DNA from: Paracyclopina nana
Taxonomy: Eukaryota > Arthropoda > Copepoda > Cyclopoida > Cyclopettidae
DNA length: 64,000 nucleotides
Reading direction: 5' to 3'
Assembly (NCBI GenBank): GCA_019096065.1
Contig: JAGUCH010000001.1
Span: 1,612,001-1,676,000, forward strand
The first letter of the stretch is position 1. Each line of letters begins with the position of its first letter. The notes under the pieces were generated by a model that was not told the DNA's origin, made no database searches, and saw nothing but the letters and a program-made list of their open reading frames with translations. This document shows, in pieces, positions 13,201 through 26,144 of the stretch. Both the position numbers and the translations under genes were made by a program.

Positions 13201-15169
13201 AATTCCAAGGATTTGTCAAGTCAGAAGCCCAGTTGAGCAGAAAACAATTTCTGGCACCAACCGAGGCCTCCGAATTGACACCAAGAACCATTCGCAGTTT
13301 CGGCTAACCAAATGGAATTATTGCACGATTTTGCCCACTAAAAAGGAAGGTGGCTAGTTTCCGAAAATTCCCTGAATTTCGGTTGTAGCATTTCAGCTTG
13401 CAGAGCAGGGAGAAAATATTGAGATCGATGATAAGGAATATTGCAAATAATATCTAGGCCGGCTGCTTTGCTGATGACTCTGAGTTTACAGCCTCCAGCA
13501 AAAATTGTGGAGAAATTGCACTCAAATATTTGACAACATGAAAACTCACGCAATTACACAACTAAAATCCCTATGCGAAATATTTTAATTACTCTCTATA
13601 TGGTGGAGGTCGGTGGTACTTGAGCTCTTTGCTGTAATACTGGTGGGAAAATTACTTTGACATGCGGACAAGCAAAAAAAATTCTCTGCTATCTCCTCAT
13701 ACTTGCAACTTATTCCATAAAATGCCATTTTTTACTATGGCTTTTTTGTTGCTACCGCATGGAAAAAGTACAATTATTATATGATATAAAGGCTTGAATT
13801 TCCTGACGTGAAAGAGATTGAAAAGATAACTGAATCCGAGTGGTGATGCTCAATCAAAAAGTTTGACCATTCGTATTTTGGCTTCCTTTTGATTAATTGG
13901 TCTTTTTTCATAGAAAGGGTATAAAGACTAAGCAACTCAGACTCCAAAGTTCAACATTCACGGATTGCTGGAAATCATCGATATTTAAAGAGATAACGAG
14001 TCGAAAAGTCATTTCCGAATAATATTTGACTAACTTTGAATGACAGTCAATTATATGAAGAGTTATGCACAACTAGGAGCTCGAATTCTGCAATTTCACA
14101 TTAATATTGAGGACTCAAATTGAATTTCAACAACACCTCAAATTATCTGTCAAAATGTTATTGCATTCCAGGCTTGGTGATTTTTATTTTCACTTTCTAT
14201 CACAATAAACTCTGGCACCGCACAATGCACAGGAAAGAAAATTCTGACCTGCCTAATGAAAAAGGAAATTGTCTTTTGGGTCTTACCTTCCAAATGAAAT
14301 GCAGTTCCTTAATCGAAGCTTTTCAAGTGGGATAATCACTTCACCAACACAAATAGCTAATGTTACACAATTGGTTGTGGCTGATTCAGCTGCGAGATCT
14401 GAACTGCGAATTCTTAGGGCGCTCAAATCTGAGCGGCGCCATTAACTTTGTTGGTTTGAAGTGCATCAAGTAGCCAGGCCATGGCAATAAGCTATACCAC
14501 AAGTGAAATTATTATTAGCTAATGCAAATTGTGTTTGTTGGAAGGCTGCTAAAATTCCCATGGATCATCTGATGATGAGGTTGGTGCATAAGCTGTTACA
14601 GTTCTTGGTCAGGAGCTTGATTGATGCATATCATAATAATCAAGGACATTATTTCAAAAGCTCGTTGTAAATAAGCAATTTTTAAAATGCAAATTGGATT
14701 TTTAAAATCGGCATTCTAGAAGCCATTTGAAATAAAGTGGGTCGGCTAGTGGAAAAGGGATTATGAATAATCACATTTCACCTAGCAAAAAACGAGCATA
14801 ACCTTCGTTTAATGCAAGGTAGTAGTAAGGCACGACATAAAGCCAATAAGTTTGCATTAAAATTCAATTTGAGGGCTTTGCAGGTCAGCAAAATGATGGC
14901 ATTTGATTTAGCATAGAAACAGGGCAGCAAGTGTGACTTGAAATAAACTAGGAAAAGATAGCTAAAAATTCCATTGGGCGTGTCAGCACTGATTTTGCAG
15001 ATTGCTCATTCCATCAAAAGTTATATGGGTACATAATCATATTTTAAAAGTAATATCCCCTACCACTCAAAGGATACGAAATAAAGCGTTTTATGTCCAC
15101 CACTTATTTCTCAACAAGACAATCGCAAAAATGAAGGGTGGTGCCATATTGAAGAATTGATCAGCTTAC
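7275..15169. other. Gene-poor stretch, possibly intron of the RabBD gene
   Basis: No exon could be supported. If the minus-strand RabBD gene continues leftward from its donor at 15169, part or all of this is intron. Two TATA-like boxes are visible on the plus strand: TATAAAAT at 9913-9920, followed about 100 bases later by a donor-like CAAT/GTGAGT, and GGGTATAAAG around 13917-13926. Neither leads to a recognisable coding exon. ORFs at 9037-9309 and 12948-13307 (+) have no motif I recognise. Confidence 0.4.
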
Positions 15170-17941
15170 CTGGCTTTAAGCTGGACTTGCACTTGAAGAA
15201 TCGCATCACGACGTATCACTGACAAGATTTGCGTCCGTTCCTTATCAGTCAGTTCTTGCAATTCTTTCTCTGGTAACAGATGACCTCCGGCGCAGACCTG
15301 AAAAAAATTAGCACTAACAGCTGATCTTTCCTCTTGCAAAAACAACACGTGGTCTGATCACTTCTAAAAACTAGCACTCACTACTTTTCCACAAGAAAAC
15401 AAAAACTACTCTGACTCTCAGATGCAAATTATGGGCTGAGCGAGTTACTGAGGCTGGGCTAAAGTGCTAGTAGCTGAGAAACCAGTTATATCAAGTAGGC
15501 GACCGAATTACCCAAGACCAGCTCATCTTAACGGAATTAGGCAAAAATGATCGCTTTATGGCTCGTAACTGAATCCTAGAAAGGCAAAAATAAAGTTCAA
15601 CTGGTTCAGTGAAAACGAGTGCCTTCTCAAGATGAGATGCAATTGATATTTTACGATTTTATATCTGAAAAACTGCCTTAATTTTTGTAGCTTACTTTAC
15701 TCGCTCAGCCCTAGTCGCAACTGCTAAATGACATCATAACGCAACTCGCAAGTTTCAACCAAGGCGAGTTGACGGAAAAAAACGGAAGACAACAAAATCA
15801 AAATAAGATTAATATTAAAAGTGATGAACGAAATACGAATATCGAAATTCGTCAAATTGACACGTGCAAGTGTGAAGTGGTAACAACAAAGCTCAATTAA
15901 ATCTCTTTTCTTGGGTAAGTTTTTTCAGATTTTTTGACTTTTTTCGAAAGTTTAAATTACGGTTTTAGTTTTTTTTTACTTGTTTAGATTGTCTTGAAGA
16001 TATTTGAGGTGGACTGATGAAATGATGACGTGTCATTGGGCCACAATCTGAGGCTGCTGGTGACGGCAAATCCCTTGCGAAATGCTCCGGAGTCACCGAG
16101 GCCGACCTCGTTCTCCCCGCAGATGAGGTGACCTTTTTCTTGGCACCGAGGTTGATCTGAAGAGGCCTTTTTGCCCTTCTGGAGCTCGGGCTTGCGATGA
16201 CCCTTTGGTGGTAATCATCCTCAAACACCGAGAAATCATCAGGTGAGTCCTTCTCCTCGTCCACTTCATCTGCATCCTCCCTGTCAGCATCGATGGCATC
16301 CTCATAGTTTGAGAACTCACTCTTATAGCTGGTGATTGAACTAGCTCGGCTTGAAACGCTGCTGAAACTGTTTTTTAAAAAGTTAATTTAAAGTTTTTGT
16401 ACATGTTGCATGTATTGACTTGCCTCAGGTTCTTCTTAGGCTTCACTCTCATGGCAACTTCCTCAAGGAGATCAGGTGGAAAACCCACAGACTTTCTTCC
16501 AGCTCCGTTGCTTTCGAGGCTTTCTTTTCTTGAATGGCAATTGATGCTGTCAGAGCTTCCATGCCTACTTGACTCGACGCTGCTCAAGGACTTCTTCTTG
16601 AACAGGCTTTCATTGCTCCCCTTGATGTCCTCAATTGTGTCCACCCTTTCGAGAGTGTTCTCCTGGGCGTCTTCTGTGTTCAATTCGAGGCTGTCATTTT
16701 GATGTCCCTTGGGACTAGGTGCACCTGTATTGAAGTGCTCAGTGATGACGATAGTTGGAGTGGTAGGAGTTTGCGGCAAAGATTTGGCCCTGTCCAAAGT
16801 TAGGTTGAGCTCCAGTTTTTTGCTCGTCGTTGCCTCGATCGTGGTGACAGTGACTCTTCTTTGCTTGCTTCTCCTGAAGCTCAAGTTGAGCCTTGCAGCT
16901 GTGCTGGCGACCGAGGGTGAATCCTCATCGGAAATGATGTCCAATTTCCCTAGCTCTTCCTTTATCATCTCTGTACTCTTCCTCCTTCTTTCCAATATCT
17001 TTTGCGGGCTAAGCGCCATCGGATCTAAGATCTGCTGACTGCGGTGAAAAATCAGTTCCGGATTAGGAATAGAACATTTATTTATTATGAAGGAATTACC
17101 TTTTTTCGATGAGAGCGAGTTTGCTTAATTGGTCCTTTTCATTGTAGGCAACTAGTGGGTTTTTTGTTGCGGCAATATTGGACGAGTCGCACAAACTATT
17201 TTGCTTCCGGAGCTTCGCTTTGCTCCTCTTCAAATCTTGGTCCGATTTCGACCTTTTCAGCTCTGAGAGGCTGAAATCCACCGACAAAGTGGGCCCAAAA
17301 CTGGCTCGTCTGTGCTTGGCTCCTGCTGCATGTGGAGCCTTCAAGAGCTGGCTTGAGCAGCTCTGGTCAACACTTTGTGATCTTTTGCTCAATATTTGCT
17401 TGCTTAATTCCAGAGCATATTCGAGGCTCGGACTCTTCAGCACTTTCCTCCTTTCTCTCTTTGGCAATTCGTCCTCGGGCTTGTAAGTTATGGTCTTTTT
17501 GGCCACGCAATGGCAATGTCTCTTGTCGCAGCATTCCTTCTTCCCAAGTGGTCCATGATCCACACTGTATGACCGTTTCTTCAATGACTTTCTTTGCGTT
17601 TTCAGTTGAAGATCTAAGTTCGGGCTTTTGGGCTTCTTTTTCTTCTCCCGTGTCTGCTCTTCTTCAGCTTTTTGGGGAGCACAATGGCAATGTCTTTTGT
17701 CACAGCAGTCCTTTTTTGCGTGACTACTGGCGCTGGCCAAATTTTGCAATCTCACTCCCCAGTCGTGGAGCAACTTTTGGTCTGAGTTGCTGTGTGCTTC
17801 TGCGATGGCTCCTCGTAGCTCCAAGTCCTTCTTGATGACTGACAAAATTGCCAGTCTTTCCTCAGGTGACAAGTGCTTCAAATCCGGCTCGAGGTCTCTC
17901 GGTGTTGGGCCTTTCAGCAGAACTAGCTGCTTTTGTGCCAT
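15170..17941 (-). CDS. RabBD protein, synaptotagmin-like/bitesize-like (partial)
   Basis: Four coding exons join in frame on the minus strand: 17941-17100, 17038-16424, 16367-15980 and 15297-15170, about 657 codons, with a GTAAGC donor showing that the gene continues left. Residues 24-43 (HLSPEERLAILSVIKKDLELR) match the first helix of the Slp-homology/Rab-binding domain of Slp and bitesize proteins, which tether Rab GTPases on membranes. A second copy, ELTDKERTQILSVIRRDAIL, lies in exon 4 (about 630-650). Between them are two CCDKRHCHC motifs and basic RSxSVD motifs, then Ser-rich low-complexity sequence. No C2 domain is seen in the window. The intron after exon 2 has a GC donor. The ATG at 17941 is the first in frame. 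Another Rab-effector family is possible. Confidence 0.65.
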
Positions 17942-17999
17942 AACTGCTCTACTATTGCTCTGTCATATACTTTCACGGGAAACTGCTTGACAACTACTG

Positions 18000-20900
18000 A
18001 TATATAGAGTCCTTTTTTTGGTTGGCTCTGTTGAAGGAGAGACACACTGAGGAAAACAGATGATAATTTTCATTTCACATAGGCATTTCTTACAGCATTT
18101 AAGTACTCGCATTTGCAAGCCATACAGGTTTGAGATATTTAACCAAGTTACCCCAGTGTGCAAGCCTTTAACCTCTGCTCGGAATGCAGGACATTCCGAG
18201 AAAGCCGATGAATGATGAAACCAAAAATCGAAAAAAGCTAATTTTCTGGTCCAATCCCTCGTTTGCCATGAGGCAATTTCGACCAAATTGCTCTCCCATT
18301 AAAAATAGCAATGTTTTCCTAAAGCTATACGTAAGATTCGATATCATGGCCAGTGCAAAAGTTACGAGACAGCAACAACTTTCAAGGGCATTTATTGCGT
18401 TTTCTGGACTAACACGATTTATGCTTTTCAGATGTCATTATCGTAATGGACATACCAGGTAGAGATGTTCCAGATGCCACAATGGCCTCTTTGGTGGCAT
18501 TAGTTACATCATAATATGGGGTAAGTACGTATGAGAGGCTTCTTCTGCTAATCAAATCTACCATTTATACTAATCATGCTGATGGCGTCTCGCGTGAATC
18601 CGACGACTTTCGTCTCTTGTTGACGTGATTCATCGTGAATAAGTCATCAGAGATTACGTTTACATGAAGTCAATACTTCAACCCTTAATGAACGTACGCA
18701 TGCCTCAACTCTAATCATGCACGAAATGTGCGGCAATTTTATTGATCCATATGCTGCATCAGTGGCACGGATGTCCCTTTTGACATCATCTGTCACTTTC
18801 AGCATAGTTCGACGGAAGCTGAAATATTCCCTCGATACAAGTGTAGATATCTTGAAAAAGTCATGATGAAAGTTTCCAATTAAGAGACTACTACACTATC
18901 CAATATTTTTTTGTGTGTGTGTCGTTGGCATAATGACAGTTGTCAATTTTGGATGACAAGCACAAATTCATTGAATGAGGAAAGAAAATTCCTTTTCTAC
19001 TTGAAATCAAATGATGGCATGAGGATTGCCATTTGCATTTTTTCCTGCCAATTCTGAGAGCTCAATTAATTATGATAGAAATCAGAGGAAGTTGTCCAGA
19101 AAAAGTAAAAAGTATTGCCTACTTGATTGGTTATGGCATTTAAAAAAATTCAGTTTGTTGCGAACTTTAAACAATAATTAAGAAAAAGGTTCCTCTTCTT
19201 AAACGTTTTTTGGATCATAAAAAAATTTAAGCGATAAAACAAATCTTGTCATGCAGTGAGCGGAACACAAAAATTGGAGTAACGCAACCTTGGCTGCATT
19301 TTTATTAGCAATATCAATCAAATTACATCAGAGATTCCAGCCGCGAAAACCACATCCCAAATGATGAACTTACTTAACTCTGCCGTGGCGCAATTATATT
19401 GACAAATGTCCGAAAAGAAGGCGTGAATTCTTTTCGGCTTTGCCTAGTTTTTTTTTACCATTTTTCGAGTTTTGTGGGTCATCTGCTGATAAATGATATT
19501 GGGTCATAATTAATCAGTTTGACACCTAAAAAACATTAACAGTTAGCATCGAAGATGAACAGTTCCAGGAATTGCAGCTTACAGGGCCTCGAGCTTCAAG
19601 ATGTCGATGTCAAGGTTATCTAATAGTGTGCCCCACTATTAAAACTTTGAGTTTGAAAAACCATTTTTTGATAAAAGCAAATTTAGCATACAGTCTCTTA
19701 ATTTTTGTGTGACAGAAAAAGCCAGATATCAACTTGAGAATATTTGAAGAAAAGATGGTTTTTGCACCCTTTTACCCCGCAGTGATGGCAACTTTTTTGT
19801 TAGTGCCCATTGCTGATGACCTACAAATTGTGTCCAAGGTCCAGGAAAAATCACTTATGATCTTTTTTCAGTATTTTTTGACTTGTCCTTTGCTAAGGAG
19901 GCCAGTATTTGCCGCTAACTTTTTTGGCCCAATTCAGGCAATTGCGCATTATATATTTTTTTATAGATGTGCTTCAAACTTTATTTCCGACTAGGTGTTG
20001 TTGCTAAATATTTAAAGTGCTTTTGACAAAAACTGAACCAGCAAAAAGGCACGAATTCCTTTGATGAATTGATGTTTGAGCAAGCTTTTAAAACATCTCT
20101 TTTTGTAGCTGTTGCTCCCAGCTTTTTATTCCTTTTGGATTATTGTGATTTAACTTTTTTACCGTCTGCTATATTTCGGCAGATCTAAACAATTATATTT
20201 GATTGGGTACATTTTATTATATAATATGCTATCAATATTGCTTCTGAAATCAAGAATTTCACTTTCTCTGCATATGACTTTGCCTGCATTTATGATCATT
20301 TCCAGAAGCTTCCCTTTGGGTGAATAGACAAAGAAATGGACGAAATTACAGCAGGAAGCAATACGCCATTATTAAGCGCAAAACGTCACTCATTACATTA
20401 AAGATGTTGCTCTAAAAATAGGCAAATATCGCTCATGTCACATAGCAAATTTGCTATCCGTAGGCAAATAATTTATTCATGATGCCTGTAAAAGAAGATA
20501 AAGGTATTTAGCCATTAAAGGTAGTAATGACACTTTTATTGCTATTTTTACTTTGGAGCAAACGATGGCCCACCATCCATTCTTTTGGAGGGCATAGAAA
20601 ATTACTCCTAACAGAGCTCCTAACTGTGACTTCAAGGTCGATCTCCAGCTACTAATTTTGCATTTGTGTTAGCGAAACAGTATTGACAAACAAGCACTGC
20701 AACCAGATTTGACTAGAATCTCATGTTTTCACACTTGTGCCATGCTTCAACTTTGACGAAAAATTGTCCTAAGGAAATATTGGCTAAGCTCATTGTTGTG
20801 GTAAACAATTGTGTATGCACAATTTTAGCGCCTCGAAAGGAATAAGCATTCATTTCTTAAACATAGATTTCATTTCCACTCTTGTTTTTAGATTTTAATT

Positions 20901-23900
20901 GGTGTCATATTCACAGCTTTAGAAGATAGACATAACAAATGCAAGCTTTAGCTGATCTGCATTTGATAAATTGGGCTTATTTTGCAAGATGATTGAGCAT
21001 CATCATCAATGCATTTATTAGCAAATTTGCTTTAGTGAGCTTGCCAAGCTAAAATTTGTTAATCAGGATGAAGCAATTTATAAAGCAGATTGACCATAAA
21101 TCACATCAGTACTCCAGCTCAGCAGATTGCTTTTCCAACTTGTGGCTTCTTGCAAATCCCATTTTATTGACTGCGCCAAATAGCATTTTTTCCTCAAGTT
21201 TGATTGAATTCGGTCGACATATAAAAATAGCAATCTGCATTGTCTGGTTAATTGAATGCAACTGTCCTGTACGCATTTCAGTTTATTATTAGGGTTGCTT
21301 GCAGAATTGCAATCGATGGAGGAAAAAAGACAATGGCAGTTGATTGCATCATGATGCATTGAGAATTTCTATTCCAAGGGCTAGTTCAATCCGGCTCCTC
21401 CTTCATGGTGCCAAATGAGGAAGTGTATTAACATTCTTGTTTTGCTTTAAGAGTTTTTTATGGGCAGCAAAAAGGAAAGTGTGCGAGGAGGCCTCTCGTA
21501 TTATAAAGATAACCTATTCATCATTTGTCTGCTCCTGCCAAACTTCCGTACACATAGGAAGGCGTAAGTGGAATGCATTTTAAAACCTGATGGCTGAAGA
21601 AAAGCAAGAAGTGGAATATCACGTTTTTTCACTTCTCTCACCCCCATGACCTCAACATTTGTGCTCCTATCATCAGCTGAAATCAGCTGATTTTTGGAAA
21701 TGGCACAATTTATATGGCCAGTGTATTCGAACTGATGTCACCTTGACAAATGCTTGCATAATGGCAATATTCACAATAGATTGAATTTGAAGCTCGTCTT
21801 CCATTAAATGAAACGCGAGAAACTCGTTTGATAAATTACAATGCTTCAATTTATTGGCACGATTTTGTTATTGGCATAGTAGCAATTTTGCTATAGGAGA
21901 TGTAGCCCCGTTTTTGGGATACCTGCAAGCATAACTGTAGTGTAGTAGTTGTGCATTGAAAGTTGTTAAACGGTGTTTTCGCCTAGCTGCAAGATGATGT
22001 TGCACACTGGGAAAAGTCCAGTTTGAGTAAGTCTCTCTCAGACGATTCACACCTGCATTTACCCCACTGTTCTGCTTGGATGAGGTCTTCTATCAAAGGC
22101 TTTTCGTTCAAGATAGGTGATCTCACGAGCTGAAATGGGACAGATGTTTTCTCGCACTGAAAACTGCTTTTATCGAACCGTAAGGTTAACAATAATTTCC
22201 TACTGGCCTACTTACTTAATGGAAGTATGCAACTTTGGCTTTTAAATCAATTAAAAGAAATACCTGCTGAAGAATTCGGAAGCTTGAAAATGGTGCGAAG
22301 CTTTTGACCCTGATCCGAACCATACTTAACTAGTCTGTTTCAAGGCAATCAAAACTTAAAAATGAATGTCCTAAATGCAAGCATCTTAGAAAAGCCTTTT
22401 CCATTTTAATGATGCACTTCTTTAACTTTTCACTATCTTGCACAATTTCTATGCAATCTCGTCATTCATGTTAAACTCCATGACAATGTAGTGTTCATTT
22501 GCCAACATGTTCACTTTTTATTATTCATAGTGTATGTATATGTGTTGGTGGATCGCGCTGTTCTTTTTTCTCTTCTTGGAAGCAAGGCAAGAAATTGGTT
22601 CTAGAATAGATGGCTTTGGAGTGATAAGTGATAAGTTTCCTGGTAGGTTGTAGTAGGTGGCAAATAAAATGTCGTCCCGGATATAGCACACCCTTAATCC
22701 TTAGGAATAAAAAAGAAGGTACCCAACAAATAATTCACAAACAAAGCTAAAAAAGGTTCTTGGAAGTAAAAAGAACCACTCAAGGTTATGCACATCATCA
22801 TTGTGCAATTCCTTATGCGCAAAGCTTGTTTCACTTGGTTTAATTGTGCAATGGACACCAGATGGCAATCACAATCAATAATGAGGATATGGTTGTTGTC
22901 TTCTTGAAGATTCCTGCTTTTCAGAGGGAAAAAATGCTAAGAGCACTTTCAATTACTTCTGTGGAATGCATTTATTTCAGTTGATTTAAAATAAAGTAGA
23001 TTATATAAAAATATGCTCTCCACTTGCTACCCTCAGATGAATTCTAGCTTACACTGGATGAACATTCCCATTTGAAGCTATTGAAGCAATCTAATGCCTA
23101 TGATACCTTGAGAGGCCCCAAGTTGCTATAGGAATCTGAAGCTCTCTAGCTCAATTCCTTTGTGCCCTGCCCAAAGTTGAACTTTTTTAGCCGGCGCAAT
23201 GATTTGAGTTGCATAAGTAAAGCAGGGCTCTTAGTTTTCTAGAAAATAGTGGTCCACTATAGAGCATGGATTTTGCGTCTCAAACCTTCCCTCAGGCTAG
23301 TGTGTGATATCAGGCATCTGTGCACCTTCGATATCAAATCCTAGCTTCGGCGCGATTTGGAACTATTTCTTGACAAAGGAATTTTACTTAGACTCACTAG
23401 AGTTTTTTTTCAGCGCCAGAGTAGAAAAGCTGTTATTCGATTTGGCTAGCAACTGAACTTATACATGGCTCGTCCAACTGGGCTCTTCAAGATCATCTTT
23501 GTTCTTTTTTAAGCATTCCAGATCTTACTAGATGCCCTGCATTAAGATTGCAGATATCTCATTTCACAACCGAGCTTAACTTTCCTAATAGCTTCATTTT
23601 TTTGTGATGCATATCTCAATTGTAAAGTTATTCGCCAAAAAATGGCTGTTTCACTGTTTGAATTTTTATTTTTGTCAAAGTGGTGTAGAAAGTGTGTGGA
23701 GAAGTGGAATGAAGTAAAATAACCCTGCATCACATCTAAGGTAAGCATTTAACGTTATTTTTTTATGTCTTTCAGTTTTCTAGTGACGTTAAAGGTCTGC
23801 TGCCCCTTTTCTCGGCCAAGGTGAAGTGAGAAAATTCCTGTAAAGCTTTGCTGAAAATCCTCAGGGTTGGAATAGGATGTACAAGCGGAACTGGAGTCAG

Positions 23901-26144
23901 CTGATCGAGCCAACTTGGCTGCGGTCCTGCCTTCATGAATCAACGATACCTACGTACGCTATGGCTCACTTTCCAGATGCAATTTTTCTCTAGAAAATGC
24001 TGCCCCCACCATCACTAGGGTTTTACTAGGGTATAATATCCACTGAAGACTCTAGAAAGTTTCATTTATTGAGCCAGTTTTTAGTAGTGAGCGTATGACC
24101 TAGGCTAGGAGCCATCATCGATTCAAAATGAGTTTTACCTGGCCTTGGAAGGATATTTTTAAAAGGCATGATGCATTTTCAAATTTGTTAAAGGCTATTA
24201 AATTGAGGAAAAAGCCTACAGGATAAAGATTTATTTTAGTGGCTCATAGTCTAAGGCTGCAGTAGTTGTAATTTAGTAATGCTTGGAATATGAGCGCGCG
24301 TGACTAATTTATTTAAAGAAACCGGATGCAACAATTACATCTTGAATGGAGCCTAAACAACCACTTGAAATTGTATTTTGCAATATGTGTTGCCTTCTTC
24401 GAACCAAAATGTAGTTTTAACTCATTTTGCCGCTACTGGCTGCAAACAAAGCCGGCCAGCTGCTACAGTTTTTGAATTGACTCGTGACATTTGATAATTA
24501 TGAAATAGCCTAAGGAGCGATTTGAAGCGTTCAAAGCTTCATCCCCTTAATTTTTGGTATGGAGTACTTCACACAAGTAGCAAAACAAAGGCATTTTTCA
24601 GTAACGCAGAACGCACCACTAGCTCATATGGTGAGCTGAGTAGACATTATTTTAAGTGCACCCCTATAGCATTACATCATGAGGGTTGAAATGCCAGCTT
24701 TGTGTAATCCTTTGCTGTTTATATAATTATTATAATCATAATCATTCTGTAATCCAATATATCTTAAGGATTGGCACAAATCATTAAAAAAGAATTCACT
24801 CCTTACGGCCTATTGAAAAGCAGAGGAATTTGCTTTATTGGTAATTAAATACAGTGTAATATGAAACTTTAAGCGGTCGGCTATGAAAAGGAGCTTTGAA
24901 TTGATCGTACTAAGAATCTTAATTCTGCTTCACTAACTAAGGAGAATTCCGTTTTTTGCCACAATTGCCACTGCTGTGCCAAACTGTCAACACTTTCCAA
25001 TAATTAGACAGAGTTGAGGGGCGGAGCGCGGCATTTCTGTAGAAACCTTTTGATACAAATTTCAGCTATTTTCAATATTCCGAAAGTGAAATTTTAGGTG
25101 ATGGCTGCCAACGTTCAAGACTCAAAGCACTAATTTTTGTTTCATCCTACTTTTAGCTTTTTGTTGCTTGATTTGCCGCGTCATTCTCTTAAATAAGCCA
25201 AACGTTGCCTTATTGTGATGCGATAATTCACCGTTTAATTAATATGTACCAAGAGCCACTGTGCAGTGCTGTGCAAAAATAATCCGTTACAGTTACAAAA
25301 TGGCAAGTAAATTCATCATATGGCAAAAACCCTGGAAAGGTGGTGAAGGTTGTTTTCAGCTGACTCTTGCTGCACCAACGAAAAACCAGGAGAAAGGAAG
25401 ATGGCTGCATTATTATGGGTGTCTGAGGTCAGCCGGTCCAATAATCCTTTGTCCATGATAGTTTGATTTAAGCAAAGTTGCGTGGTGCAGCTGCTCGTTT
25501 TCATCCCTCATTTGAGACTAGCAAGGCAAATTACCAAGCATTCAGAAATGCCTTCAATGAATTAAAGGTGGAAACATTGCAGAATAGTTTGTACTGGCTC
25601 GGTTAGCAAAGTGTGAGGTAGGTAGTTCAGAAGCTGAAATCGACCATCGTTGAATGGCGGCTGGCGTGCCATGCTGCGCCTTAACAACTGAGAAATTCCT
25701 GCTTCACTTCAGTACACGTCCAGCTGAGCTCGACTCAACTACAAGTCTCACTTTTCCTGACCCAAATTGCTGAGGGACCGTCTACAGTGTTGGAGTGATT
25801 TCAACGATAGGTGTGCTATCAATTAGAAGGATACACTGAGAAGCAGTGGTGGTTCACTATGGTGTGTTCTGGTAGTGTTCTTCAGTGGCTAGCAACCCTC
25901 GTTTTCCCCTGTTAAGGTGAGTGAGTCTGAAGAAAATGCTAATTTTGTAGGTTGTAGAAAGTGGAACCTTTTTCCCAGCAAATAATCTTGGATTTCACTT
26001 TCATGCCCTTTTTTTGGCTTGCTGATCAGATACAACAGTCATGAGAGGTCAAGAAACTTTAGTAGTAATCCAATTTTCACTTTCAGCTTCTAGCTCTCAC
26101 AGCTGTTGAAATTACCAAATAGCATACATACTCACACACGCACC
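18000..26144. other. Long gene-free interval
   Basis: Between the RabBD gene and the Patched-related gene I see no supported gene. It contains the promoters of the two divergent genes somewhere, but I cannot place them. Open frames here are short, AT-rich and not linked by splice sites. Confidence 0.5.

Noticed and set aside
12948-13307. 119-codon plus-strand ORF, the longest in the left third
   Set aside because: Composition looks random, starts in AT-rich DNA and shows no domain; insufficient to call a gene.
16397-17990. Several plus-strand ORFs of 60-170 codons
   Set aside because: They are antisense shadows of the minus-strand RabBD exons, which have coherent splicing and domain content.
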